Assembly (NCBI GenBank): GCA_029959195.1
Contig: CP114127.1
Coordinates: 186,001-250,000, forward strand
DNA: 64,000 nucleotides
Direction: 5' to 3'
DNA from: Dictyophora rubrovolvata
Lineage: Eukaryota > Basidiomycota > Agaricomycetes > Phallales > Phallaceae
Numbering within the stretch: the stretch's first letter is position 1; every line of letters starts with the position of its first letter. The notes beneath the pieces are model-generated. The model was not told where the DNA came from. It saw only the letters and a list, made by a program, of their open reading frames with translations, and made no database searches. The position numbers and the translations under genes were made by a program. This document shows, in pieces, positions 1-10,443 of this stretch.

Positions 1-442
1 ATAGACCTCTAGTTCCATACGATTGGAGCCCTTTAACGAGAGTTCAACAACAAAACACACATATACATATGGCAGTGGCAAATGCACATCGTTTCCAAGG
101 TTAGAGGAAGAGAATAAAAATTGATCTTGAGGCTGTGTAGCGCTTATCGATGGTGATGTCTAATTTTGGGATAATTAGTAAGGATATTACCTCCTATTTT
201 CATTGTTCCATCCTCTTTTGCCTTTTTGATCCTAATTCTCTTCAATTGTATCATGCTGTTCGTTCTTTTTGTCATCTCTTTAAATCCATTTGTTTTTCCC
301 TCTGTATAGTTGTATAGCTTCGCTGACTCGTCCATTCCCCTATTTATCCATCCAATTCTTTATTTCCTTCTTTTACAAATCTGGCATACAATTACTAATT
401 GTGTTGCCACTCAAACTCCAAAAATATTTCTTTTTATTCAGA
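1..442. other. No gene seen; pyrimidine-rich LTR-upstream sequence
   Basis: No convincing coding region. The top strand becomes rich in C/T runs from about 180 onward, much like the sequence upstream of the related LTR at 33.7-34.0 kb, so part of this stretch is probably the 5' (U3) part of the LTR that follows. I could not fix its 5' boundary: no TG start with a matching 5-bp target duplication stood out. Confidence 0.4.
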
Positions 443-1366
443 ACGGTATAAATACTGCATGTAAATATGTGTAACAGCAGCAATCTACCGGAACGGTTGT
501 CTCAAGTTTTAGTTCAGTTTAAGTCAAGTTCAAGTCAAGTTTCGTCTCTAGTGTCAGGGCTACTCACTCAGACTAGAGGGAGGGGATCCTAAGTAAAATG
601 TATTTTGGTAGAAATACTAACTCACCTAGAGGGAGGGGATCCTAAGAGAACAACTTAGGGATCCCTCCTCTAGGGCTACTAACTATATACTATGAAAAAA
701 CGGCGAAGGCCATACGCAGCCTTCGGTTCATGGACTGGGCGCGGATATGCGCTGGTCCCGGACTTTTAGCCGGGGCCTAGGCCATGGCTCTGATGGGAAC
801 GGGTGCTCAGCGCCCATTGGAGGGAAAGAAGGGAATACAGAAGGAAGGGGGAATGCAGGAAATGGGATAAAATACGAGAAATAAGGAAATAAATAAGATA
901 AACCAGAACTGAAGATAAATGAAGGAAAATAAGGGGACAACGCTAGCGTACCCTGACATCTAGTCTATTTCTACGCTCATGTCTATTTCTTTGGATTACT
1001 CTGAGTGAGGCCTTGGAGTATAAACTCAATGATTCATATTGTCGTTGAAGCCTTACTAACTTTAACAGTTTAATATCGCTGTATTATCAACGGCATATTG
1101 TCATACCATTTTTATTGCAAATTCATATTCATCGTCCCCTTCACACACACAAGATCTTAGGATCATTATTTTTTTGTTGTTGTTGTTGGTTTAATATCAA
1201 CACTCACTCACTCGTTACATCATATTACCTCCCACCACTTCCTCTTCACAAAATCAGCACCAGGACCCACTCCACGGAGACTAGACGACCTCAAACAAAT
1301 ATCTTCGTAGTTTTTCTGATTGTATATATAGCTACGACATTTAGCTATTATCTTTGGATTGTTACA
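443..1366 (+). mobile_element. Solo LTR, gypsy-like (fossil), with nested insertion
   Basis: From about 443 the sequence matches a second copy at 34019-34526: a TATA-like stretch, a run of AAGTC/AAGTTC repeats, then a shared 3' part ending in TTACA at 1366. No internal gag/pol region is seen on either side, so this is a solo LTR or LTR fragment. The copy at 34.0 kb lacks the 407-bp insert found here and shows the empty site. The 5' edge is unresolved. Confidence 0.6.
552..958 (+). mobile_element. Solo LTR (TGTCAGGG family), nested in another LTR
   Basis: A 407-bp unit starts TGTCAGGG and ends CCCTGACA (TG...CA ends, short terminal inverted repeats). It is flanked by a 5-bp duplication TCTAG (547-551 and 959-963). 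The related LTR at about 34.11 kb has the uninterrupted site with one TCTAG. Two further copies of the family lie at 60877-61282 and 61847-62252. It carries no coding region. The nesting shows it is younger than the LTR it sits in. Confidence 0.8.
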
Positions 1367-1539
1367 GCACGTATCAGAAGATGAGGCCAAACATAAGGGG
1401 ACAAACAATAAGCAGCCCAGCAAAAGGCTTGAGAAGCAGATGATGGGATCTCTCGTGTGTTTTTCTGTCTTTCATGACTTAACTGGATGTTTAACTAAAA
1501 TGTTTAATTAAAAACACACTATAGCACTTGATTTTTGAA

Positions 1540-3631
1540 ATGATCAGGGTGTCTGGGCCTGCCACATATGAAAGAGAGTGGGTTTATTTGGACGATGTCA
1601 AGCTCATATCGGAGGGTGATACATTTTCTTTCCCGCAAATTTCCCCCGATTTCACTGTTTGCGATGTGTTAGACTCGAGAAACCCCACGTACCAAGTCAC
1701 CAATGGCAAACGTCTATGGCGTCGTTGACTAGCATTTGTCGAACTGAAAGCATCTTCGAACCAAGGGGTTGTCGGCACCTAGAAGGCCCCAGTAACAGAT
1801 ACTGTTGCTCAGGCCGCAGATTATGCTCGACTTCATATGTCTGCGAAGCCATTCCAAATTTTCTCAGTTGGATTGCTCATTTTCGGGAGGAAGTTTTGTG
1901 TGGGAATATTCGATAGGGACGGTATCGAGTTTTCCAAAGTCGAAGACATGTGGGAAAATCTCGAGCTTTTTATTCACGTTGCGAGACGTCTTTGTTGCGA
2001 CATGACTCCATACGAATTAGGGATGGACCCTAACGTCATGCAACTTCCTCTCGACAATTCGGACTCCCAAGCATGTCGGATTTATTCGCAAGGAACCATC
2101 CACAGGCCCATCGCTCTTACAAAGTAGAAGTCGCAAACCTTGGCAAGTACCCTACGTATTCCATCAAATTTGGGGATGTTGAGTATTACACAATTGGAAT
2201 GCCCATTTGGTCGTCACTGTCTTTGTTGGGCCGGGGTACGAATATTTGGAAAGTCACAAATTCGCCGCAAAATCCTGCTGCCTCGCTCTTAATCATGAAA
2301 TCAGCTTGGAGAAGGAGTGGTCGGACGCAAGAATCCCTTATTTACGAGCATGTGAAAGTAATAAAGGATCGTGTAGAAGCACAGAAACAGCAACCTGCCA
2401 CGCTTCAGGGATCATTTGGGAGACCTGAAGGATTGGTCGAGTACTTGAGAGGGACAGATGTTTCACTTCTAGACAGTCGTAAGCTTACAACAGCGAACCT
2501 GCGGAACTTTTCCAGAAACCACGAGGAGGATACGACCGTTCTGCATCGTGTTTTCTTCAATACGATAGGACGTCCAGTGTGGGAATTTGATAATTTTCTG
2601 GAATTCTTTCTCGGTGTTAGAGCTGCTCTGGCTGGTACGCTTTAATACCAATTGTTACCTTGTGCGATCTTTTTTCATGAATCTTAGGGCATAAATTCCT
2701 GGCTGATGCCAAAATTCTCCACCGTGATATCAGTGCCGGCAACATGTTACTGCCTTTGGATTCCAACGTCCCTGATGAACGAAGAGGATTTCTGACTGAT
2801 TTCGAGTTTGCTAGAATTGAAGATCCGCAGCTGGAAATTCAGCAGACAATAGCCGTCCCTCCAATTCGTACCCCAGGTGGAACCATGACTGCTCCGACAA
2901 CAAGGAAGCATATGTCGCAAAAATCGAAATTAAATTTTTTTGTTAAGCGAACGGATCAAGGCTCTAACTTGCATTATAAAGGGTTTATAAACTGTTTATA
3001 ATGCAAGTTAGAGCCTTGATCTGTTCGCTTAACAAAAAAATTTAATTTCGATTTTTGCGACATACGACTTGGCCGTTCGTTCACCGTGGTGCTCCCATGA
3101 CGGTGCGTGGTACCTCCAATTAACGTATCTTTTGCTTATATATGGACACAGGGTACTGTTCAATTCATGGCTTGCGAGCTCGTTCATGCTATGATGCGTA
3201 GCCGAACCGTAAAACATGAGATTTGTCACGATGTTGAATCATTTGTTTGGGTTATTTATTATGCAACACTCCGACGTTTAGCGTACGTTGAGCGGCCGCT
3301 TCAAGATGTCGACATCTCCGATAAAGAGACAATCGAGATTCTTAAAGAAAGTTTCAAAGGTCTATTCGGCTACGTTAATCTCAACAAGATATGTGATGCA
3401 CGAGAGTTCGCCAGGAGCCCAGTACGATTGTTCGGAGAGTCGTTATTCGAGTCGTTCAATGCTCCACTAGTCCAGTTCTTTGATGACCTCCACGACTATG
3501 TGATTAAGACCAGGCAGACGAGCAGGTCTAAAGCTCACCCGTTTGGCAAAGCTACTTATGACGGCCTATTCAGTATATTAGATCAAGGGATCTCGGGGCT
3601 CCGTCAACTTGATCAATATCAACAGTTGTGA
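1540..3631 (+). pseudogene. FunK1-type fungal protein kinase, decayed and split by a MITE
   Basis: FunK1 is a fungal-specific protein-kinase-like family. In order I see an N-terminal part (PDFTVCDVLD), a conserved block (MSAKPFQIFSVGLLIFGRKF), the N-lobe (IWSSLSLLGRGTNIWKV), the catalytic loop HRDISAGNM near 2720, a DFG-equivalent TDFEFARI near 2795, and after an intron (3103-3151) GTVQFMACELVHAM and HDVESFVWVIYYATL. Another intron lies at about 2636-2689. The first ATG in frame is at 1540; a longer 5' end is possible. It is broken: two in-frame stops (TGA 1726, TAG 1780), a frame change near 2070, and a 150-bp palindromic element at 2913-3062 inside the kinase C-lobe. The family call is firm; loss of function is clear. 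Confidence 0.85.
2913..3062. mobile_element. Palindromic TA-flanked MITE in a kinase exon
   Basis: Two 68-bp arms (2913-2980 and 2995-3062) are inverted copies with a single mismatch, around a 14-bp loop. The unit starts TGTCGCAAAA, ends TTTTGCGACA, and is flanked by TA on each side (2911-2912, 3063-3064), as in Tc1/mariner-type MITEs. It has no coding capacity. Read as if the unit and one TA were absent, the kinase frame runs straight through (RKH then TTWPFVHRGAPMT) to the next splice donor, so this is a clean insertion into an exon. Confidence 0.85.
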
Positions 3632-3990
3632 ACTTGCCTAGTTCTTTGATCGTTTCATAGTACTACTCCCGTCCCACGTTTTTGTAATTGAATTGACGCT
3701 ACTGATTAGTGATCGATACTCTTGATACACAATGCTTTTTATGAAGAAATATAATACTAATACAGGGTTACGTACTTGAAACAGTGTCTTTTAAATGAAA
3801 TATACTGCGAGCTTTTAACTCAATTGATTTCACTCACGAAGACCTTTATCTATCGCCAAGAGCTTTACCTGGTCTAATACCTATATCAGACACTCAGCTG
3901 TTCTTTTGTCTTGTTCAAATCCTCTTTCTGACTCATTGATTTTTGAGATCGCGCGATTGATTAATTCAGCTGCACTGGTGTCCGCTTACA
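3632..3990. other. Intergenic, nothing recognised
   Basis: AT-rich spacer between the FunK1 pseudogene and the next FunK1 fragment. No open reading frame, RNA gene or repeat stands out. Confidence 0.5.
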
Positions 3991-4430
3991 TTACTCCGAG
4001 TCTGTCTGAATCATGGAAGGCACGTGCCGTGTAACCCGACCACTGATTGGGATTGCGGTCTGTCTTGCTTTTGTCTTCCTGTGTATCGAGCTCCTCCCTA
4101 TCTTTTGAAGTTCTTCGCCACCAGCTGTCTGCGCAAAATATGGATGGTCATTCGGACGAGTCGTAGCATTGCCGAATGTCAAGAACGCTAAGTCGTCCAA
4201 GTCTTCTTTCACACTCAATGACTCCCTGATCTTCAATACAGTTACTTCAGCTGTGTCGATGTCCTCTTGAGAATGTTTGCGAATATATTCCATCGTTGAA
4301 ACAGCATTCTCGTCACTCATGAGTTTTGGCCTACACTGTTCAAGTCCTCTTGGCATGTGATTGCCTATACTTATGCAATAGCATTCGTGTGGATTGTACC
4401 CGTTCCTAACTTCGAATGAAGGAAGGACTG
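3991..4430 (-). pseudogene. FunK1 N-lobe fragment
   Basis: The minus-strand translation contains VKEDLDDLAFLTFGNATT followed by RPNDHPYFAQTAGGEE. This matches in order the piece RKEDLDERKEPLAFLAFGNATT / VPSDHLYFAQDPSG of the FunK1 copy at 6.1-6.3 kb. In that copy the block is followed by RIVLNV, GYPLKFF and the HRD loop, so I take both as the region just upstream of the FunK1 catalytic loop. Here the similarity ends shortly after YFAQ and unrelated sequence runs to a stop at 3991. No catalytic residues are present. It lies just downstream of the left FunK1 copy on the same strand and looks like a left-over from a tandem duplication. Confidence 0.5.
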
Positions 4431-4528
4431 TGATATAGATAAAAAAAGCTTTATTGACAGAAGAGTACATGTAATATTCACAGCAGCATAAACTTTGCAA
4501 CAACATATTGATCAAATCCCATGACGTC

Positions 4529-6330
4529 TCATTCTTTGCGAGCTTTCTTGGGAATATGCATCTTCGGCGAAGTGTGGGTTTGCCGAGGAACTGCGGAAGG
4601 AGTCGCGCAACCGGGGCTGGGAGCCGCTGGGACGGAACCTGACACAACATTTGACACTGGGCGATTTGATGAGGAAGGTGAGGGAGGGAATGAAGTAGGA
4701 AGACGATTTGGAGTGGGTGCGGGGGTAGGAACGGAGGGATAAGGATGGTTTGTAGCGGCCGTGGGTGTAGTGTTCGACGAAGGAGCTGAAACACGGTTCG
4801 GAGCAGCTTGACGGAATCGGGGAGCTGGTTGCGGGACCTGCACCCGACTCGCCGGGGACGAAAGGGAAGGAGGAGGCACTGGGGGAACAGCATTAATGGA
4901 AGAGGTATTGCCGTCTTGGGTATCCGAAATCATGCAGATAAATTTATAATCTTTAGCCCGTTGAGCCAATTCTTGTTGAATGACTGGTGTGTCCCTATCT
5001 TCATTTTGAACTGCTGAGAGCCTTAGGGTATCATCTATAATCTTAAGGATGTAATGGTGCACTCGGTAATACTCATAGGCCTTGAAAGTATAACCGAGTA
5101 CGAGTACATTTCGCCAACGTCGCAACAAGTCCTTGAAAGAGTCGAAATAATCGTGGACATAAGTGAGCAAATCTTCGAAACGTTCACCCGAGTCTATGTC
5201 GAAATAAATTTGCTTGCTTGGGCCAATGAGATCCTGATTAGAGTAGAAGAGCCTTGTGATAAGATTGTTATACTCCTTGCGCTTTTTAGACCCTTCACTA
5301 AGATCGGTCCGTCGATTTCCTCCTCCAGACTCTCTGATGAGACATATGTGAATAAGAACCCAAAATAGTGACTCCATGTCATGGATGCCGTTATGCGCTT
5401 CGGGATATATTCTCATCAACCGATGGCTTATGAAAGGAATCGTGCCCTGAGGATGATGAGTGTTTGTCGATATTCCATATGGAAGATAATTACCGTTCGT
5501 TTTACAACGTCAGGAGCATGTGAGTCAAAATCCGGTTGTGGTTCCTGTATGTGATTAGTTGATGAATAAAGTTTGGAGGACATTTTTTCATACCACATCT
5601 TCCCATCCGAGATCCTCCGCAGTCCAGTCACCTTCATCTGACTTTGACTTCATAATGTCGAACTGTATTGCTGCATTACAATATATACCCAGTTCCATAG
5701 GTCGTAGAAATGTCAGTCCCCGCGCTACAGCATCTTCCGTGACTGGAATGTTATAATCCTCGGAATTGAGAGATCGAGTCTGACGTAGAACCATCCCTGA
5801 TGAGGGTACAAAGTTTCCAACGGTCTTCTTCTTTTCAGTTCCTTTCGCATGGTCCAAGTCGATCAATCTTCCGGTCGTTCGAGAAACCAAGTTGTAGATA
5901 TCAACTCCGCTTTCCGGCTTCATCGGCTGCATGATGATGTTTCCATCGCTCAGATCTCTATGCAAAACACAAGCTTTAAGCATCTCCAGATGATCTACAG
6001 TCATCGTTATTTTGGTAAAAACCTCAACAAAATCAATAAAGCTGACCTTGAATCGTGTCTCTAATATTCTGAAGCAACTCCTCCCTACACGTAAAGAATT
6101 TCAACGGATAGCCCTAAACATTCAAAACGATCCTTGTTTGAAGTCGGTCGGCCAATCCCGAAGGGTCCTGCGCAAAATATAGATGATCACTTGGAACAGT
6201 CGTAGCATTGCCAAAGGCCAAGAACGCCAAGGGTTCTTTTCTCTCATCCAAGTCTTCTTTCCTATTCATAAAAAACATGTCACCTCCATCCAAATCAAGG
6301 TCCATGTCCATAGTTAGCATCATATTCTTG
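4529..6330 (-). pseudogene. FunK1 kinase, left inverted copy, fused to transcription factor
   Basis: Read on the minus strand: LAFLAFGNATTVPSDHLYFA, QTRIVLNV, an in-frame TAG (6114-6116), GYPLKFFTCREELLQNIRDT, an intron (about 6047-5995), the catalytic loop VLHRDLSDGNIIM, RLIDLDHAK in place of DFG, two short introns, GTIPFISHRLM and HDMESLFWVLIHICL. A long Pro/Ser/Thr-rich tail ends PKKARKE, a possible nuclear-localisation signal. The C-lobe reads intact across its introns. The ATP-binding N-lobe is missing; upstream the frame continues into a fungal transcription-factor domain. The 1.37-kb core is repeated almost exactly, inverted, at 7829-9198. Probably non-functional because of the missing N-lobe and the stop. 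Confidence 0.75.
4689..6058 (-). repeat. Left arm of a 1.37-kb inverted repeat
   Basis: Nearly identical to 7829-9198 read on the other strand. By eye I count only a handful of changes, for example G/R, E/K, V/I and S/P substitutions in the translation. Similarity stops abruptly at 6058, next to a splice donor, and falls to an alignable but clearly diverged level below about 4689. Confidence 0.85.
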
Positions 6331-7790
6331 CTAGCATCCACTTTGTTACTTTTCGACCTTCGTGCCTTCCATTTTCTCCAAGCTTGCTCGAATCCAAAGG
6401 AATACATGACCAGTCTCATATAATTCTCAAAGGCTGGAACACCTTCTATACGAACTATGAGGGCTGGATCGGACTCCAAATCACCCATTGGAGGTGATCG
6501 TCTAGATGAAATAGTCGGCAAGTATGATGCGCGTGCTCTACTGGAAGAATGAAGCGTGGGGGCCGGAGAGGGTGATGAAGCGGTGGGTGAACGGCCTGAA
6601 GAATTTGTGGGCTTTGCAGTTGAACTGTCGTAATGCCATCGAGTATTATCATGCCAATCTTTTATGTCCGCTTCAATTTGTTCTGTAATCATTTGGAAGT
6701 TGGCGTTCTATATACCGAAAATGTCAGAGATAACAGTAAAAAAACCTAATTCGACCTAACCTTGTTCAAACCTGTCTTGCTCATAGGATCTGAATAGACT
6801 TGATCGTGGAATCTAGACACGATGCGTAAAAGGTCGGTGTACGCGACCAGATGAAGGTCATAAGGATGATTATATCTTGAGATGATAAAATTGAGTATTC
6901 GACATGGAATGGTTAATAATATGCCTTACAAGCTGCACCTCCACCATTCCCTAGCTTTCCTGATCGGTTCGCCCTCAATCAAAGTGGCAGGTTTACCCCA
7001 CTGAGTCGACGAAGATCTATCGACATTAAAGCAATTCAACCATGTCCTCATCCTATTCAACTTCTCTCGTTCTTGTCGTTCCGAGAGCGAGTTCGTCGAG
7101 CCAGTCAATGAACCCATCTTCATATTGACCTTAAAGTCATCAAACGATTTGTCCAGGTTCAAATCAGTGGCAATGCGGAACGCCAGACCTCCATAAAACC
7201 AACTACGGTCTTCTTCCCAGCGCCGGGCTGGAAGACTGTAGGTGCACATGATAAGATAGGCTTGCACCATCTCAACACTTTTGATGCCGTTGACGAATGC
7301 AGTTGCCGCGGCGGCTTTGGCGTAGTGCATTGCGACCTTGTAGAGTCCAGGACGTTCAGTATGGTATCGTGACGAGACGGCCAAGACAACGGTGAAAAGG
7401 AATGGGTCTCGCTCGTAGACTGCTTGAACGGTATGTAGAACAGGATCAAGAACAGAGCAGTATGGCTATGGAGACAAAAGAATCAGTACGAACTAGTCAA
7501 ACTACGAAACACGAGGTAGATCATACATGAACATATTCGTAATATCTGAATAATAGCAAGTGCTTAGAACTGTCGCGATTATTAAAAGGCTGCGTTAGAA
7601 CTTACATGTCAAACAGGTCTTCACATTCTTCCCAAGTGACGAGTCCACTACTAAGAATGGGTGGCGCTGGAGCTCGAGCGTTGATAATCCGACGAAGAGG
7701 GAGATTGCTAACCACGAAGTTTCTCCCCTGTCTGAGCAGTGAGCACCACACGTGCCGGTGGTTATCGGCACCCGTGTCACGCGACGTCAC
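6331..7790 (-). pseudogene. Fungal-specific transcription factor (Fungal_trans), truncated both ends
   Basis: The minus-strand exons give SSGLVTWEECEDLFD, then PYCSVLDPVLHTVQAVYERD, AVSSRYHTERPGLYKVAMHY, LPARRWEEDRSWFYGGLAFR, LNRMRTWLNCFNVDRSSSTQ, then after introns NHPYDLHLVAYTDLLRIVSR and MRLVMYSFGFEQAW. These are hallmarks of the middle homology region of basidiomycete Zn(II)2Cys6 regulators. The N-terminal zinc cluster is absent: upstream, near 7.83 kb, the sequence gives way to the inverted FunK1 copy. Downstream of FGFEQAW the normal C-terminus is also missing and the same reading frame passes into FunK1 sequence. It sits exactly in the spacer of the FunK1 inverted repeat. Splice borders still look usable, which suggests fairly recent truncation. 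Confidence 0.75.
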
Positions 7791-7828
7791 AATATAGGCA
7801 CGCGCAGAGGCGAGTTGGAATGTTGCAA

Positions 7829-9198
7829 ACACGATTCAAGGTCAGCTTTATTGATTTTGTTGAGGTTTTTACCAAAATAACGATGACTGTAGATCATCTG
7901 GAGATGCTTAAAGCTTGTGTTTTGCATAGAGATCTGAGCGATGGAAACATCATCATGCAGCCGATGAAGCCGGAAAGCGGAGTTGATATCTACAACTTGG
8001 TTTCTCGAACGACCGGAAGATTGATCGACTTGGACCATGCGAAAGGAACTGAAAAGAAGAAGACCGTTGGAAACTTTGTACCCTCATCAGGGATGGTTCT
8101 ACGTCAGACTCGATCTCTCAATTCCGAGGATTATAACATTCCAGTCACGGAAGATGCTGTAGCGCGGGGACTGACATTTCTACGACCTATGGAACTGGGT
8201 ATATATTGTAATGCAGCAATACAGTTCGACATTATGAAGTCAAAGTCAGATGAAGGTGACTGGACTGCGGAGGATCTCGGATGGGAAGATGTGGTATGAA
8301 AAAATGTCCTCCAAACTTTATTCATCAACTAATCACATACAGGAACCACAACCGGATTTTGACTCACATGCTCCTGACGTTGTAAAACGAACGGTAATTA
8401 TCTTCCATATGGAATATCGACAAACACTCATCATCCTCAGGGCACGATTCCTTTCATAAGCCATCGGTTGATGAGAATATATCCCGAAGCGCATAACGGC
8501 ATCCATGACATGGAGTCACTATTTTGGGTTCTTATTCACATATGTCTCATCAGAGAGTCTGGAGGAAGAAATCGACGGACCGATCTTAGTAAAGGGTCTA
8601 AAAAGCGCAAGGAGTATAACAATCTTATCACAAGGCTCTTCTACTCTAATCAGGATCTCATTGGCCCAAGCAAGCAAATTTATTTCGACATAGACTCGGG
8701 TGAACGTTTCGAAGATTTGCTCACTTATGTCCACGATTATTTCGACTCTTTCAAGGACTTGTTGCGACGTTGGCGAAATGTACTCATACTCGGTTATACT
8801 TTCAAGGCCTATGAGTATTACCGAGTGCACCATTACATCCTTAAGATTATTGATGATACCCTAAGGCTCTCAGCAGTTCAAAATGAAGATAGGGACACAC
8901 CAGTCATCCAACAAGAATTGGCTCAACGGGCTAAAGATTATAAATTTATCTGCATGATTCCGGATACCCAAGACGGCAATACCTCTTCCATTAATGCTGT
9001 TCCCCCAGTGCCTCCTCCTTCCCTTTCGTCCCCGGCGAGTCGGGTGCAGGTCCCGCAACCAGCTCCCCGATTCCGTCAAGCTGCTCCGAACCGTGTTTCA
9101 GCTCCTTCGTCGAACACTACACCCACGGCCGCTACAAACCATCCTTATCCCTCCGTTCCTACCCCCGCGCCCACTCCAAATTGTCTTCCTACTTCATT
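7829..9198 (+). repeat. Right arm of the 1.37-kb inverted repeat
   Basis: Mirror of 4689-6058. The 1.77-kb spacer holds the truncated transcription factor. Equal offsets of all exons in both arms show there are essentially no indels. Confidence 0.85.
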
Positions 9199-9355
9199 TC
9201 ATTCCTCAGCCTCCTTGTCAAGTCGCCCGTCAAATGTCGTGCCAGGTTCCGTCCCGACAACTCCTAATCCCGGTCACGCGAATCCTTCCACAACTCCTCG
9301 ACAAACCCAAACTTCGCCAAAGATGCCTCTTCCCAAGAAGGCTCGAAAAGAATGA
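7829..9355 (+). pseudogene. FunK1 kinase, right inverted copy, N-terminally truncated
   Basis: This starts abruptly at ACACGATTC, the last bases of the exon before the HRD exon of the left copy, so the N-lobe and upstream block are absent. From there the same exons follow: intron, VLHRDLSDGNIIM, RLIDLDHAK, WEDV, EPQPDFDSHAPDVVKRT, GTIPFISHRLM, HDMESLFWVLIHICL, and the Pro-rich tail ending PLPKKARKE. No stop or frameshift is seen across the C-lobe. The last 50 or so residues differ clearly from the left copy, although the end motif is shared. Without an N-lobe it cannot be a complete kinase unless upstream sequence is spliced on; none was recognised. Confidence 0.75.
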
Positions 9356-9359
9356 GACG

Positions 9360-9878
9360 TCATGTGTTTAAATCGGTATATCTGATTAAGTTGGAAAGTT
9401 TACATTGCGGCCTATATTATATGTACTCTTCTGTAAATAAATAAATAAGGAGGTTTTTTTTCATACGTCATAATTTTGTATTCGAGATGAAATTTTCTAC
9501 TAAAGCGGTTGACCTGGTTAATGTGGCATATGGTTGACCTTAACAAAAAAGGCTACCGAGGAAAATCAGGAAGCAATTGGAAGCTATACTTGATGGCACC
9601 GGTATCTGTTTGATGGGCTCGTGACTTCTTGAGCCAGAGTTTCAAAATAACATGTCTGTATTGGCTACATCTCAAAGATAATTATGCGACTAAACTGAAT
9701 ATAAAGATCAGATAGTTCAATAAATAATTTACGTTGTCTTATGGTTTCCGATCCGTTCGACTCGATTCGTAAGTCAGAAACTGTCAATGGAGTACAGTCA
9801 GCTGACCATCGACGCCCCTAATCCTCAGTCAAAAACCCAATTGACTAATTTTTTAGAGTAACACTTGTCAGATTTTTT
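9360..9878. other. Intergenic, nothing recognised
   Basis: Just after the FunK1 stop there is an AATAAATAAATAA stretch (about 9437-9449) that could serve in 3'-end formation. The rest holds no supported gene or repeat. Confidence 0.45.
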
Positions 9879-10443
9879 TCAAAAATAGTCCGACTCTGAA
9901 AACACACCATTGATAACGCCTACGCTAAGACTGTCGAGTTTTTGAAATACTCCAGATGTAAGGTCGATGTTGTTCTTGTTGCCGTCTCTGCCTTGACATC
10001 CTGGGCAAAGATCTTGAATAACTACACCGCTCACACTCCGCCCGTTGGATGTATCTGTCACAGTTATCTTCTTTCCGCATAGACTTCCTCCTTGAAATTC
10101 ACCGGTACCTGGAGAATAGAGAATAACACATTGTGAGATATGTTGTCGACGTCGTGGACAATAATTATGAACCGATACTCACTCAAGGCAACTGCGTTGT
10201 CAGAGTTTTGAATCGGTGAGCCACAAGCTCCAGTTCCTCCATTAGGAGTATAAAATGTAGCACTAAAACCAGGTCAGATTCGTTGATGTTAATACAGATA
10301 ATTTTGCAGTTTATTTACACGCCATGGTGATCTCCACTTGCTCGCGCTACCAAACCGTCTGTAGAGGTTGACATGGGGGTGGCTGAAGCGACCATGACGG
10401 AGAAGAACAGAGTAAATAAAGAGACGACTCGGGGGGAGAACAT
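9879..10443 (-). CDS. Small secreted expansin-like protein (RlpA-like double-psi beta-barrel)
   Basis: Three exons. Exon 1 starts at ATG 10443 and codes a signal peptide (MFSPRVVSLFTLFFSVMVAS) and a short pro-like stretch. The first donor is GTAAAT after GGCGT, joining to ATFYTPNGGTGACGSPIQNS. The second intron leads to TGEFQGGSLCGKKITVTDTS, VVIQDLCPGCQG and IDLTSGVFQKLDSLSVGVI. Cysteines pair as in RlpA-like/expansin barrels (GACG, LCGK, LCPGC) and the conserved aspartate IDLTSG is present. Length is about 130 residues, with no cellulose-binding domain. Such proteins are exported and are thought to loosen or bind wall polysaccharides. The gene looks intact and stands alone on its strand. Confidence 0.85.

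Noticed and set aside
552-958. DNA-transposon MITE with TGTCAGGG inverted ends
   Set aside because: TG...CA ends and a 5-bp target duplication, seen at this copy and reconstructable at copy 2, fit a solo LTR better than a MITE.
4689-9198. Inverted FunK1 repeats as a hairpin-RNA source for silencing
   Set aside because: The two copies point away from each other, so no single normal transcript would contain both arms; only long read-through would.
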